Shown here: positions 23,815-29,688 of the stretch, piece after piece
Layout of the letters: every line of letters starts with the position of its first letter
Position numbering within the stretch: position 1 is the stretch's first letter
Source of the DNA: a virus
IMG/VR virus record: IMGVR_UViG_3300048589_000247
Location: 1 to 30,632 of that record
Direction: 5' to 3' (one strand)
Length of the DNA: 30,632 nucleotides
Notes under the pieces: generated by a model
What the model saw: the letters and a program-made list of their open reading frames with translations, nothing else
Told to the model about the DNA's origin: nothing
The model's database searches: none
Translations under genes and position numbers: made by a program

Positions 23815-24352
23815 GGACCCGCTCCTTTGGCGCGTTGACCCGGTAGCGGTCCGGCGTCCGGCCCATGCACTCCAATAGGGTCGTGCACGCCTCGTGGAAT
23901 GACTGGCGCGGGCGCAGCAGCTTCACGAAGCTGAGCACGTCGCCGCCGCCGTGGCACCCGTAGCAGAAGAATGAATCGGAGTCGGGATAGACCATCAGCG
24001 ACGGCGTTGAGTCGTCACCGGGGTGCGCGTAGAGCGGGCAACTGGCCTTGAACCGCTTCCCCTCCCGGACCAGCTCGACGCCGCCCAGCAGCGCCACGAC
24101 GTCCGTGATCCGGACATCGGCCTTGATGCGGTCGACATCGAAGCGGCCAAGCCGTCGGTGCAGCTGCACCACCGGGTCCGATCCGCGCTCGCGCCGCTCG
24201 ATCTCCCGTCTGGTGGCATCGAGCCAATAGGCCAGCAGGGACCGTGTGTGTGCATGATCGGTTTCCGCCAGCTCCCACGTGTAATGCCGGAACCGCGCCT
24301 CCAGGGCGTCGATCGGCTCCTCGCGAAGCTGGGCAACGAATGGATCTGCCAT
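23804..24352 (-). CDS. CHC2 zinc-finger primase-type protein without TOPRIM
   Basis: The 182 residues carry a DnaG-type CHC2 finger with Cys105, His110, Cys130 and Cys133 (FKASCPLYAHPGDDSTPSL, then DSFFCYGCHGGGDVLSFV). The usual preceding helix IKADVRITDVVALLG is present. The catalytic TOPRIM and RNA polymerase domains of DnaG are absent, and no TOPRIM is seen in the neighbouring ATPase. It may recruit host primase, or act with the ATPase. The ATG at 24352 is chosen because upstream in-frame sequence runs through iterons and lacks a ribosome site. Confidence 0.8.
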   Translation of the reverse strand: MADPFVAQLREEPIDALEARFRHYTWELAETDHAHTRSLLAYWLDATRREIERRERGSDPVVQLHRRLGRFDVDRIKADVRITDVVALLGGVELVREGKRFKASCPLYAHPGDDSTPSLMVYPDSDSFFCYGCHGGGDVLSFVKLLRPRQSFHEACTTLLECMGRTPDRYRVNAPKERVRVA

Positions 24353-24370
24353 CAGAACGTCCAATCCGGC

Positions 24371-24683
24371 TTGTCGGGCGATTTGTCGGGTGTTATCGGT
24401 CAACCCGACAACGCTATGGGCCGAGAATCTTCGGAGATATCCGCCTATTTCATGGGTGTTGTCGGGTTTGTCGGGTTTGTCGGGTGTAGTTCTCGCGCGT
24501 CTACAACAACATTTCGCATACGCCTTCGAGAAGATGTGCAAGATGATGTTGCAGTAGGGGTTGATATATGCCCGACAAACCCGACAAACCCGACAAATGG
24601 GGCAGAAACGCCCGGAATCACCGGGCGTTTCGACGCCTGAATGTTGTCGGGTGCCCGTTGCAACCCGACAAATTGCCCGACAA
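24371..24683. repeat. mirror-symmetric array of twelve 9-bp iterons, candidate replication origin
   Basis: The unit is TTGTCGGGT (or C at the last place). Forward copies start at 24371, 24383, 24459, 24468, 24477 and 24644. Reverse copies start at 24403, 24570, 24579, 24588, 24663 and 24675. The order is ++- +++ --- +--, which equals its own reverse complement, and every pair is centred on 24527-24528. Two triplets are perfectly tandem. The central 84 bases hold an imperfect inverted repeat (24501-24512 with 24546-24557). Its place between primase and SSB genes fits an iteron origin. Confidence 0.85.
24606..24630. terminator. 10-bp perfect hairpin within the iteron region
   Basis: AAACGCCCGG and CCGGGCGTTT flank a 5-base loop. 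On the minus strand it lies 62 bases past the SSB stop and ends in GTTTC, a weak U tract. It may terminate the SSB transcript or take part in origin structure. Confidence 0.5.
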
Positions 24684-24691
24684 CGGGCCGG

Positions 24692-25276
24692 TTACAGGTC
24701 GACGTCGAACAGCGCCGCGCCATCGTCGGCCGCCGCGACCGCCGCCGGTTGCGGAGCCGGGGCCGCCTGGCCACCGATCGGGCCGTCCACGAGCTCGTCA
24801 TACGGCCGGGCCATGACGAACTTCGTCTTGATGTAGTTGGCCTTCTGTTCGTTCGAGGTCGTGACGAAGAATGGCTTGCGCATGATCTCGGCGGGATCGA
24901 AGTCCTGCTTGCCGACGATGTCCTGGTTGGTGGCCGCGGCCTTGATCTTGCCGAGGTTGGTGCCCTTGGTCACGCTCGTGGTGACCGAGATCAGGAACCG
25001 TTCGCCCTTGCGGGGACCGGCCAGGTTCTGGAACTCGAGCTGGACCATCTCGATGGTCTTCTTGGTGATCTCGCCCGTTTCCTCGTTTTTCTCGTCGGTG
25101 TCGAACGTGTAGGGCTTGGTGATGCCAACGATCCAGGCGAGCTTTTCGCCCGGCGGAGGCGTCGGGTAGTCGTCGTTGGTGGTCGTGACCGCCTCGATCG
25201 ATCCGTCCTTGTTGAGGCGGAGGATCTCGAAGGTCCCGTAGTTCGCGGACTGAATGCGGAATCCGAACCCACTCAT
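24692..25276 (-). CDS. single-strand DNA-binding protein (OB-fold-like, acidic tail)
   Basis: The 194 residues include FRIQSANYGTFEILRLNKDG, then EKLAWIVGITKPYTFDTDE and MVQLEFQNLAGPRKGERFLI, a run of strands consistent with an OB fold. The C-terminus changes to an Ala/Pro/Gln-rich linker ending DDGAALFDVDL, an acidic hydrophobic tip like those of SSB proteins that recruit partners. Its place beside origin, primase and helicase supports the call. AAAGGGA precedes the ATG. Confidence 0.72.
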   Translation of the reverse strand: MSGFGFRIQSANYGTFEILRLNKDGSIEAVTTTNDDYPTPPPGEKLAWIVGITKPYTFDTDEKNEETGEITKKTIEMVQLEFQNLAGPRKGERFLISVTTSVTKGTNLGKIKAAATNQDIVGKQDFDPAEIMRKPFFVTTSNEQKANYIKTKFVMARPYDELVDGPIGGQAAPAPQPAAVAAADDGAALFDVDL

Positions 25277-25278
25277 GG

Positions 25279-25452
25279 TTAGCTGTTCCCTTTCTCTGCC
25301 TGTGGCTCGCTGCCTGTGGCCTCGTTTTCGTCTCGGTGGTTCGTGTCATCAGTGGGAGCCCAGCCGGCGAGCGGCGCCAGCAGGATCGCGCCAAACAGGA
25401 AGAGCGCGATCACGTAGAGCATCTCGCCGATCGTGGGCGCCCAGAAGCTCAT
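25279..25452 (-). CDS. small single-pass membrane protein, 57 residues
   Basis: The frame starts MSFWAPTIGE and has a hydrophobic segment at about 11-30 (MLYVIALFLFGAILLAPLAG), followed by a polar, acidic tail ending QAEKGNS. Its start overlaps the stop of the preceding gene at ATGA and its stop lies 2 bases before the SSB start, so it fits the operon exactly. A membrane role (holin-like, exclusion or anchoring of replication) is possible but unproven. Confidence 0.68.
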   Translation of the reverse strand: MSFWAPTIGEMLYVIALFLFGAILLAPLAGWAPTDDTNHRDENEATGSEPQAEKGNS

Positions 25453-25721
25453 TCGGACCTCACCTCCTTCAAGGTCGTGAGCCGCTCATGCTTGGCGGCG
25501 TGGAGATCGAGGTGCAGCCGCATGTTGTCCTGGCGCAGCGCATCGATCTCGGCTTGCTGCTTGTCGTACATCCGCTGCCCGAACCCGCGTTCGTAGCCGA
25601 GCGATTCGCGCCACGCGGCGTTGCAGCGGTCGAAGCGCCGTTGCCAGCGCCGGTTGAGTTCAACGGTGGCGAACGCGATCCCGGCGATCCCGCCGATTCC
25701 GATCCAGACGGCGGTATCCAT
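25449..25721 (-). CDS. membrane-anchored coiled-coil protein
   Basis: The 90 residues start MDTAVWIGIGGIAGIAFATV, a hydrophobic N-terminal anchor, then a basic stretch (RRWQRRFDRCN) and a coiled coil (QQAEIDALRQDNMRLHLDLH). The layout resembles Rz-like spanins or small membrane-tethering proteins. Lysis genes are not otherwise seen here, and the early-operon position argues against a spanin. Start and preceding stop share TGATG. Confidence 0.62.
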   Translation of the reverse strand: MDTAVWIGIGGIAGIAFATVELNRRWQRRFDRCNAAWRESLGYERGFGQRMYDKQQAEIDALRQDNMRLHLDLHAAKHERLTTLKEVRSE

Positions 25722-26041
25722 CAGGCCACCTCGCTCAACTGCGGGCGGCTGACCGCCGTATCGACGTCCCAGCAGACCCACTCGCCCTCGTCCGGGCCGC
25801 CGCCGTAGGGGCCGCAGAGTTCGACCAGCGTCGGGCCGGCGTTCTCGGCGATCTCCCACGGTTCCGGCGCGTCATCCTCGATGCGCTCCGGTTCCGGGAC
25901 TGGCGGGGCGGACATGAGGAGTTGTTCGGCCAGCCAGCTGACATTCGACGGCGTGAACGGCGTCTCCGAGACCAGCACGAAGCTGCCACCGAAGAACCGG
26001 TTCATCGCGGCTTGGAGTGCAGTTGCGTTGGGTGTGCTCAT
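25721..26041 (-). CDS. acidic phage protein, function unknown
   Basis: The 106 residues begin MSTPNATALQAAMNRFFGGS and have NVSWLAEQLLMSAPPVPEPE, then an acidic, Trp-containing half (DAPEPWEIAENAGPTLVEL, GPDEGEWVCWDVDTAV). It is strongly negative overall, like DNA-mimic or inhibitor proteins of phages, though that is only a guess. The ATG at 26041 overlaps the preceding stop. Confidence 0.58.
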   Translation of the reverse strand: MSTPNATALQAAMNRFFGGSFVLVSETPFTPSNVSWLAEQLLMSAPPVPEPERIEDDAPEPWEIAENAGPTLVELCGPYGGGPDEGEWVCWDVDTAVSRPQLSEVA

Positions 26042-26268
26042 TGCTCCGCCTCCGGCTCCCACACGCCGATCAGGGCGTTGTTGTAGCTATCGCGGAATAG
26101 GTGGAGCCCTGGGTAGGGCGACGCAACCGCGGTCAGGTCACCCCGCGCCATCGTGAGCGCCGCATCGAGCTCGTCGCTGGCAGTCACCTGGTCGCCCCAT
26201 TTGAAGCCAGCAACGGTGCGTCGAACCTCGTATACGGTCTGTGTTGTGCTATCCTTCATCTCAAGCAT
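26038..26268 (-). CDS. small phage protein, function unknown
   Basis: The 76 residues start MLEMKDSTTQTVYEVRRTVA and end RDSYNNALIGVWEPEAEQ. AAGGA lies 7 bases before the ATG. A 46-base gap to the upstream gene contains a CGCTCG/CGAGCG stem, so this may be the first gene of a sub-operon. No family recognised. Confidence 0.58.
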   Translation of the reverse strand: MLEMKDSTTQTVYEVRRTVAGFKWGDQVTASDELDAALTMARGDLTAVASPYPGLHLFRDSYNNALIGVWEPEAEQ

Positions 26269-26314
26269 GTCAGTTCCTTTGCGCTCGTCTGTGCCACCAG
26301 GCGAGCGTTCGTGT

Positions 26315-26581
26315 TTAAGCCGTCTCCGGCCCGAGTGACGGGAATAAATCGACCACGATGCCGCGGGTGCGCTTGGTGCGCCCGGTGCGCAGCAGGGCGA
26401 TGGCTGCCCGTTCGTCCTCAGCCTTTTGCTCCAGGTGATCTCCGAGGGTAATCAACATCTGATCGATCGCGGCCTCCTCGGCGTCAATGACGCCATCGCG
26501 GGACACGACCCGCACGTAATTCCGGCGCACCGTGCGCACGGTTCCGGCCAGTTGATTGGCCACGCTTTCCGTCTGGCTCAT
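26315..26581 (-). CDS. small helical protein, function unknown
   Basis: The 88 residues read MSQTESVANQLAGTVRTVRR, then VSRDGVIDAEEAAIDQMLIT and a charged helix. An in-frame extension upstream to 27223 exists, but in the 40 codons before this ATG the second-position GC is about 62 percent, against 45 percent in the first 40 codons here. The upstream part is also full of inverted repeats, so I end the gene at this ATG. The ribosome site is weak. VSRDGVIDAEE recalls small helical phage regulators, but no family is certain. Confidence 0.58.
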   Translation of the reverse strand: MSQTESVANQLAGTVRTVRRNYVRVVSRDGVIDAEEAAIDQMLITLGDHLEQKAEDERAAIALLRTGRTKRTRGIVVDLFPSLGPETA

Positions 26582-26599
26582 GCGATTGACTCGGTTTCC

Positions 26600-27180
26600 G
26601 GGGCTCTTTAATCGCCCGGCGAACAGCCGGGGTACGGTGGGAACGCGGGCGCCGGCGGTACGTCCCGCCAGCGCCGCGCCCAGCATCGGCAACGGATTCA
26701 CGGGGATCGATTCGGTCCATACGCGATAGGCGGCCTCCTTGATCGATGCGCAACCGTCAGAACCGACGGCGGTGGAAACGCTTGCCCCTGCTCGTTCCTG
26801 GTCGCCCGGGTGCCTCGCGATGAACGGCCGGGCGAAGGTGACGATGACCTTGGACGCCGGGGAGGAGAGGCCCGATGTAGCCATGAGCCCCGACTCGGTG
26901 ACAGGGTCCAGCGTTTCCACCGCCGCCCGGACCATCCGGGTCAGCGATGTGATCGCGGTGACAGAAACGCGATCAATAACCGGGGTGGGTCGTGTAACGC
27001 GCCGGCTTGACTGACCGCGCTGCGCCACCGTGGACGGCTGGACAGGGGCGTCGATGGGCGGGAAAGGAGCGGACCACACATCGAGCGCCAGCCGTCCACG
27101 GTGAGGCACCGGGATTCGCCGGAGTCCGGGCACTGCGTGAGGCGCAGCGCCGGACGTGCGGCATGAGGGGAGAGGGGTGA
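26600..27180 (-). ncRNA. candidate large structured RNA (about 580 bases, no convincing gene)
   Basis: Perfect or near-perfect pairings include 26615-26620/26626-26631 (6 bp), 26648-26658/26665-26675 (11 positions, one wobble), 26767-26782/26910-26925 (16 bp), 26786-26790/26902-26906 (5 bp, nested), 26802-26809/26828-26835 (8 bp), 26950-26957/26968-26975 (8 bp), 27017-27026/27141-27150 (10 bp) and, nested in it, 27026-27041/27088-27103 (16 bp). At 26653/26670 and 26766/26926 the plus strand has C-A or A-C but the minus strand G-U, so pairing favours minus-strand RNA, the direction of the operon. No protein frame here has the codon-position pattern of neighbouring genes. The RNA class is not identified. 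Confidence 0.6.
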
Positions 27181-27194
27181 GGGTGGGACCCATG

Positions 27195-27485
27195 TCAGGC
27201 CGCCTTCGGGCGGGCAGCCGCATCCAGCGCGGCGTTCAGGGCGTCGAGGTCGCAATAGAGGGGAATCCGGACTTCGAGCGTGTAGTTCCAGGACGATCGC
27301 GGGCTGAACCGGTCATCGAGGTTGGCGAGGCAATCCGCCATCGTTTCCCCCGTGACCGTGAACGGCTCCGGCGCGGTCGGATACTCGCCGCCCTGCCAGG
27401 CAACGCCGGCCAGATACGTACCGTCCGGGTACCGGGTGCCCTCGATGAACGGATAGGCCGCGTACGGCTGATCGGTCGGTCGCAT
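27195..27485 (-). CDS. small phage protein, function unknown
   Basis: The 96-residue product starts MRPTDQPYAAYPFIEGTRYP and includes PEPFTVTGETMADCLANLDD and NYTLEVRIPLYCDLDALNAA. TAGGAG lies 8 bases before the ATG. It is the gene immediately upstream of the structured region in transcription order, with its stop at 27195. No recognised family. Confidence 0.6.
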   Translation of the reverse strand: MRPTDQPYAAYPFIEGTRYPDGTYLAGVAWQGGEYPTAPEPFTVTGETMADCLANLDDRFSPRSSWNYTLEVRIPLYCDLDALNAALDAAARPKAA

Positions 27486-27495
27486 CGGTGGTCTC

Positions 27496-27690
27496 CTACG
27501 CCGCGTCTTTGGCGGCATCGTCGGCCCGGTCCGGGGCCAGTTCCTTGATTTCGACGAGCTGTGAATCGAGGGTGAACTCGCAGTACAGGACCAGCCAGTC
27601 GATCTGCTCGTCGGTCAGGTTCGACAACGGGGGATAGGTCTCCCGGAACAGCGCGTAGTCGAACGGGCGATCAGCGGGGCCAGTGGTCAT
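27496..27690 (-). CDS. small acidic protein, function unknown
   Basis: The 64 residues start MTTGPADRPFDYALFRETYP and contain LTDEQIDWLVLYCEFTLDSQ, ending in an acidic Asp/Ala tail. Its ATG overlaps the stop of the preceding gene at ATGA; the longer frame is a shadow. Typical of early-operon proteins of unknown role. Confidence 0.58.
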   Translation of the reverse strand: MTTGPADRPFDYALFRETYPPLSNLTDEQIDWLVLYCEFTLDSQLVEIKELAPDRADDAAKDAA

Positions 27691-27923
27691 GCCGTCGCCT
27701 CTCGCTTCGCGCCATAGATGTTCGGGTCGCTCCAGTCGATGACGGAGATGTGCGCGGCATCGACGCCCGGCAACGCCGCCGTTTCCTTGCGGCACTCCTC
27801 GGCGTCGGCGCGTGAGCGGAACAGGCGGATCACCTGGTTGATCGTGCCGGCGAGCGTGTGGCTCTCTCTCAGCACGGGCTCGGTCCGCCCGCCGATGTCA
27901 TAGACGACGAAGTACTCCTTCAT
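27687..27923 (-). CDS. small alpha-beta protein, function unknown
   Basis: The 78 residues run MKEYFVVYDIGGRTEPVLRE, then TINQVIRLFRSRADAEECRK and VDAAHISVIDWSDPNIYGA. Strand-helix-strand order suggests a compact ferredoxin-like fold. The start overlaps the RHH gene stop at ATGA, so it is the second gene of the early operon. Confidence 0.6.
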   Translation of the reverse strand: MKEYFVVYDIGGRTEPVLRESHTLAGTINQVIRLFRSRADAEECRKETAALPGVDAAHISVIDWSDPNIYGAKREATA

Positions 27924-28099
27924 GCGGCTTGTCCTTCGGTGGGCTCGTGGGCTTCCATCGCGTTGGCGATGACGCGGCGAATGAACTCGCTCTTTGAGAT
28001 GCCGAGTTCACGTGACCGCTCAGCGATCCACCGCGCAACTTCGAGCGGGACGGTGTGTGCGACCGTGACTTGCTGCTGTGGTTCGGTGATCGCTGACAT
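27920..28099 (-). CDS. ribbon-helix-helix (CopG/Arc-type) DNA-binding protein, 59 residues
   Basis: This is the first gene after the early promoter. The product begins MSAITEPQQQVTVAHTVPLE and continues with ARWIAERSRELGISKSEFIR and RVIANAMEAHEP. The strand QVTVAHTVPLE followed by two helices is the ribbon-helix-helix pattern. As first gene of the operon it could repress its own promoter or act as a Cro-like switch. GGAG lies 7 bases upstream of the ATG. Confidence 0.75.
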   Translation of the reverse strand: MSAITEPQQQVTVAHTVPLEVARWIAERSRELGISKSEFIRRVIANAMEAHEPTEGQAA

Positions 28100-28121
28100 C
28101 TTTGTCTCCGATTGTGTATCT

Positions 28122-28144
28122 GAGATTCTACTACGGAGATTCTA
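28122..28144. promoter_or_regulatory. tandem GAGATTCTA repeats, candidate operator
   Basis: GAGATTCTA occurs at 28122-28130 and 28136-28144, a 14-bp period. The core AGAWTCT is near-palindromic. The second copy covers the -10 of the early promoter and the first covers the region just past its start. Related copies lie at 4243 and 10516 on the late -10 elements. Confidence 0.5.
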
Positions 28145-28167
28145 GATGATAGAACCAGCATTGTCAA
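28139..28167 (-). promoter_or_regulatory. early lytic promoter (TTGACA - 17 - TAGAAT)
   Basis: The minus strand reads a perfect -35 TTGACA (28162-28167), a 17-base spacer and -10 TAGAAT (28139-28144). Transcription would start near 28132 and enter the RHH gene. It is the best sigma-70-type promoter in the window. Confidence 0.8.
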
Positions 28168-28189
28168 TATTGCAATCCAGACTGATCAT
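28161..28189 (+). promoter_or_regulatory. repressor promoter (TTGTCA - 17 - GATCAT)
   Basis: On the plus strand TTGTCA (28161-28166) and GATCAT (28184-28189) are 17 bases apart. The -35 lies on the same bases as the -35 of the early promoter, so the two should compete. A start near 28196 would give an almost leaderless message for the ATG at 28197. Confidence 0.45.
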
Positions 28190-28196
28190 CGAAGGT

Positions 28197-28565
28197 ATGG
28201 ATGATCGAATCGGGCTTGGCCCCTACATACGAGCGCGGCGGGAGTCGCTTGGTATGACGGCCCGGGCTTTGGCTGCCAGTGCTGACATTGAGCCGCCGCT
28301 TCTTTCGCGAATCGAAACAGGCGTCATGAAGACGCTGCCTGAGCCGGCAGTGCTTCGGCGCATCGCAAAAGCACTCAATACGACGGTCAGTGCGTTGACC
28401 ACGGCGGCGGGCTACTTTGATGATCCGTCACCAGGAGAACGGGTGATACCACCCACTCTCATCGAGCTGCATGCCTTGCTTGATAGCGTGAATTGGACAG
28501 CGGAGCGGACTGGGACAATCCGTTTGATTCTCAAGCAGTATCAGGAGTTAGATCGGAAGCAATAG
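28197..28565 (+). CDS. XRE-family phage repressor
   Basis: The 122-residue protein has an XRE helix-turn-helix at about residues 5-62: IGLGPYIRARRESLGMTARA, then SADIEPPLLSRIETGVMK and RRIAKALNTTVSALTTAA. Its C-terminus (NWTAERTGTIRLILKQYQEL) recurs in the pseudogene at 28994. Divergent from the early operon behind shared promoters, it is the likely immunity repressor; no peptidase domain is present. An in-frame ATG at 28146 has GGAG 7 bases upstream, but the 51 extra bases are only about 41 percent GC and contain promoter elements, so 28197 is preferred. Confidence 0.8.
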   Translation: MDDRIGLGPYIRARRESLGMTARALAASADIEPPLLSRIETGVMKTLPEPAVLRRIAKALNTTVSALTTAAGYFDDPSPGERVIPPTLIELHALLDSVNWTAERTGTIRLILKQYQELDRKQ

Positions 28566-28579
28566 CGGGGAGGTGCATC

Positions 28580-28993
28580 TTGGGACCGGTTGGACGAATC
28601 ATCATCGGGATCGTGCTGATCTTCGTTGCGGTCGTTATGGTCGTCAATCGATTAGAGGGAAGCAAAACGTACACGGTGACGGGCGTGGTCATCATCCAGG
28701 GCGCCGATCATTTCTACGCACAAGACGGCCGGTGCATCGGCGACGGTGGGTTTCAGGACATCGCCTTTGGCACAAAGGTCACGATCCGCAACGAAAAGAA
28801 TGAACTGATTGCTTCGGGCGACCTTGAGTTCGGCACGGCTGGATCAACTATTTGTCGGCATGAGTTCGTCATCAAGAATGTGCCAAGCGCGGAGTTCTAT
28901 CAGTTCGGGGTGAGCCATCGCAGCGCGCCCACATTCACCAAAGAACAAATGGAGTCCTCGAATTGGGCGGTGAGCTTCAGTTTGGGAGGATAG
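28580..28993 (+). CDS. membrane-anchored extracytoplasmic cargo protein
   Basis: A TTG start with GGAGG 6 bases upstream gives 137 residues. The N-terminus is one hydrophobic segment (VGRIIIGIVLIFVAVVMVVN), followed by a beta-rich outer domain: YTVTGVVIIQGADHF, then CIGDGGFQDIAFGTKVTIRN and AEFYQFGVSHRSAPTF. Secreted proteins with GGxxDIxxGTxVTV and FYxxxVSHRG blocks are, as I recall, common in actinobacteria. Located right behind the repressor and so expressed in the lysogen, it could act in superinfection exclusion. GC is about 50 percent in one 60-base stretch, lower than the late genes. Confidence 0.62.
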   Translation: MGPVGRIIIGIVLIFVAVVMVVNRLEGSKTYTVTGVVIIQGADHFYAQDGRCIGDGGFQDIAFGTKVTIRNEKNELIASGDLEFGTAGSTICRHEFVIKNVPSAEFYQFGVSHRSAPTFTKEQMESSNWAVSFSLGG

Positions 28994-29154
28994 CCGGGCA
29001 CCGCCCCAACGTGCAGGCGTTGGACCCGGACAGCGTGGAGGCGGAGTTGTCGGGGCTGGTGCACCGGATCGCGTGGACCGAGGAACGGGCCGCCACCGTC
29101 CGGATGATCCTGCGGCAGTACATCGAGCTGGACCGTCGCACGGGGAGGGAGTGA
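28994..29154 (+). pseudogene. orphan C-terminal remnant of a second repressor gene
   Basis: The frame reads LVHRIAWTEERAATVRMIL then RQYIELDRR and ends at TGA 29152-29154. It matches the end of the intact repressor (WTAERTGTIRLILKQYQELD) at about 14-15 of 23 aligned positions. No HTH part precedes it; the upstream bases belong to the cargo gene. It is GC-rich (44 of 60 bases at 29041-29100), unlike the intact repressor region. The stop overlaps the next gene at TGATG, so this was once the gene preceding it. Confidence 0.75.
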
Positions 29155-29552
29155 TGAATATAAAGTTGCCGCAGTTAGCAGCCGCGCTATTCTGCCGTCG
29201 AGCAGAGGCCATTGACGGGATGGCCAGCATCACGGATGTATTCAACGAAGTGACTATTAGACCGGACGGTTCCACCGAACCGATGGATCTGTTCTTTGCC
29301 GTGCTACCCGGCGTTATTGGTAATCCGGTCGATGTCGAGGTGAGGCAAGTGATGCCCTCCGGACAAAGCGCGGTGATCCACCACGAGCGGCATTATCCAC
29401 CGGGATCATACGGGCTCTCGCAGATGATCGTGCGCAATCCGGTCGCTAGCGCAGAGGCAGGACTTCATCATTATCAGTTTTTCCTCGACGGCGATCTGGT
29501 GCTTGATTTCCCGATTGCGTTTGCGCGGTCGCACGAAACGTCGCAGTTTTGA
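29154..29552 (+). CDS. DUF6941-like protein, function unknown
   Basis: The 132 residues start MNIKLPQLAAALFCRRAEAI, then DGMASITDVFNEVTIRPDGS and a middle with LFFAVLPGVIGNPVDVEVRQ, ending LHHYQFFLDGDLVLDFPIAF. This order (dG-x-inv start, a beta-sandwich, and a final FxxxLDGxxL strand) resembles DUF6941-type proteins, of unknown function. GGGGAGGGAG precedes the ATG. It belongs to the repressor-side operon, so it should be expressed in lysogeny. Confidence 0.6.
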   Translation: MNIKLPQLAAALFCRRAEAIDGMASITDVFNEVTIRPDGSTEPMDLFFAVLPGVIGNPVDVEVRQVMPSGQSAVIHHERHYPPGSYGLSQMIVRNPVASAEAGLHHYQFFLDGDLVLDFPIAFARSHETSQF

Positions 29553-29688
29553 GTGTTCCATGCAGACGAAACGGGGCGTCGGGGGCTGGTGGCCTCGCAA
29601 TCCGGCGGCGTACGGTTTCAAAGATTGGTGCCAGGCCGATCATGGCGTGTGCCTTTCGTTGATGCGTCAACCTGATCGAAGTTTAGCA
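29553..29688. other. intergenic stretch between convergent genes
   Basis: This gap separates the DUF6941-like gene (plus) from the zinc-finger gene (minus). It contains small stems such as GACG/CGTC and a GTTTAG-CA-CTAAAC palindrome at 29681-29694 that reaches into the zinc-finger gene stop. No clear U-tract terminator or coding frame is seen. Confidence 0.4.

Noticed and set aside
24353-24541. N-terminal extension of the primase protein through the iterons (PDKPDKPDN repeats)
   Set aside because: The repeats come from the iteron DNA and no ribosome site supports the upstream ATG at 24541. The extension is better explained as origin DNA.
24371-24683. CRISPR array
   Set aside because: The repeats are only 9 bp, occur in both orientations and in direct tandem without uniform spacers, and no cas gene is present.
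26739-27014. Plus-strand frame of 91 codons in the structured region
   Set aside because: Codon-position GC does not follow the coding pattern (second position near 60 percent) and the strand is against the operon.
26582-27223. N-terminal extension of the 26315-26581 gene to about 300 residues
   Set aside because: Second-position GC in the 40 codons just upstream is near 62 percent against 45 percent in the real part. No domain is seen, and long inverted repeats cross the whole region.
28146-28196. Repressor start at the ATG 28146 with GGAG upstream
   Set aside because: Kept only as an alternative. The extra 51 bases are AT-rich, overlap promoter elements, and the GGAG is part of the repeated GAGATTCTA word.
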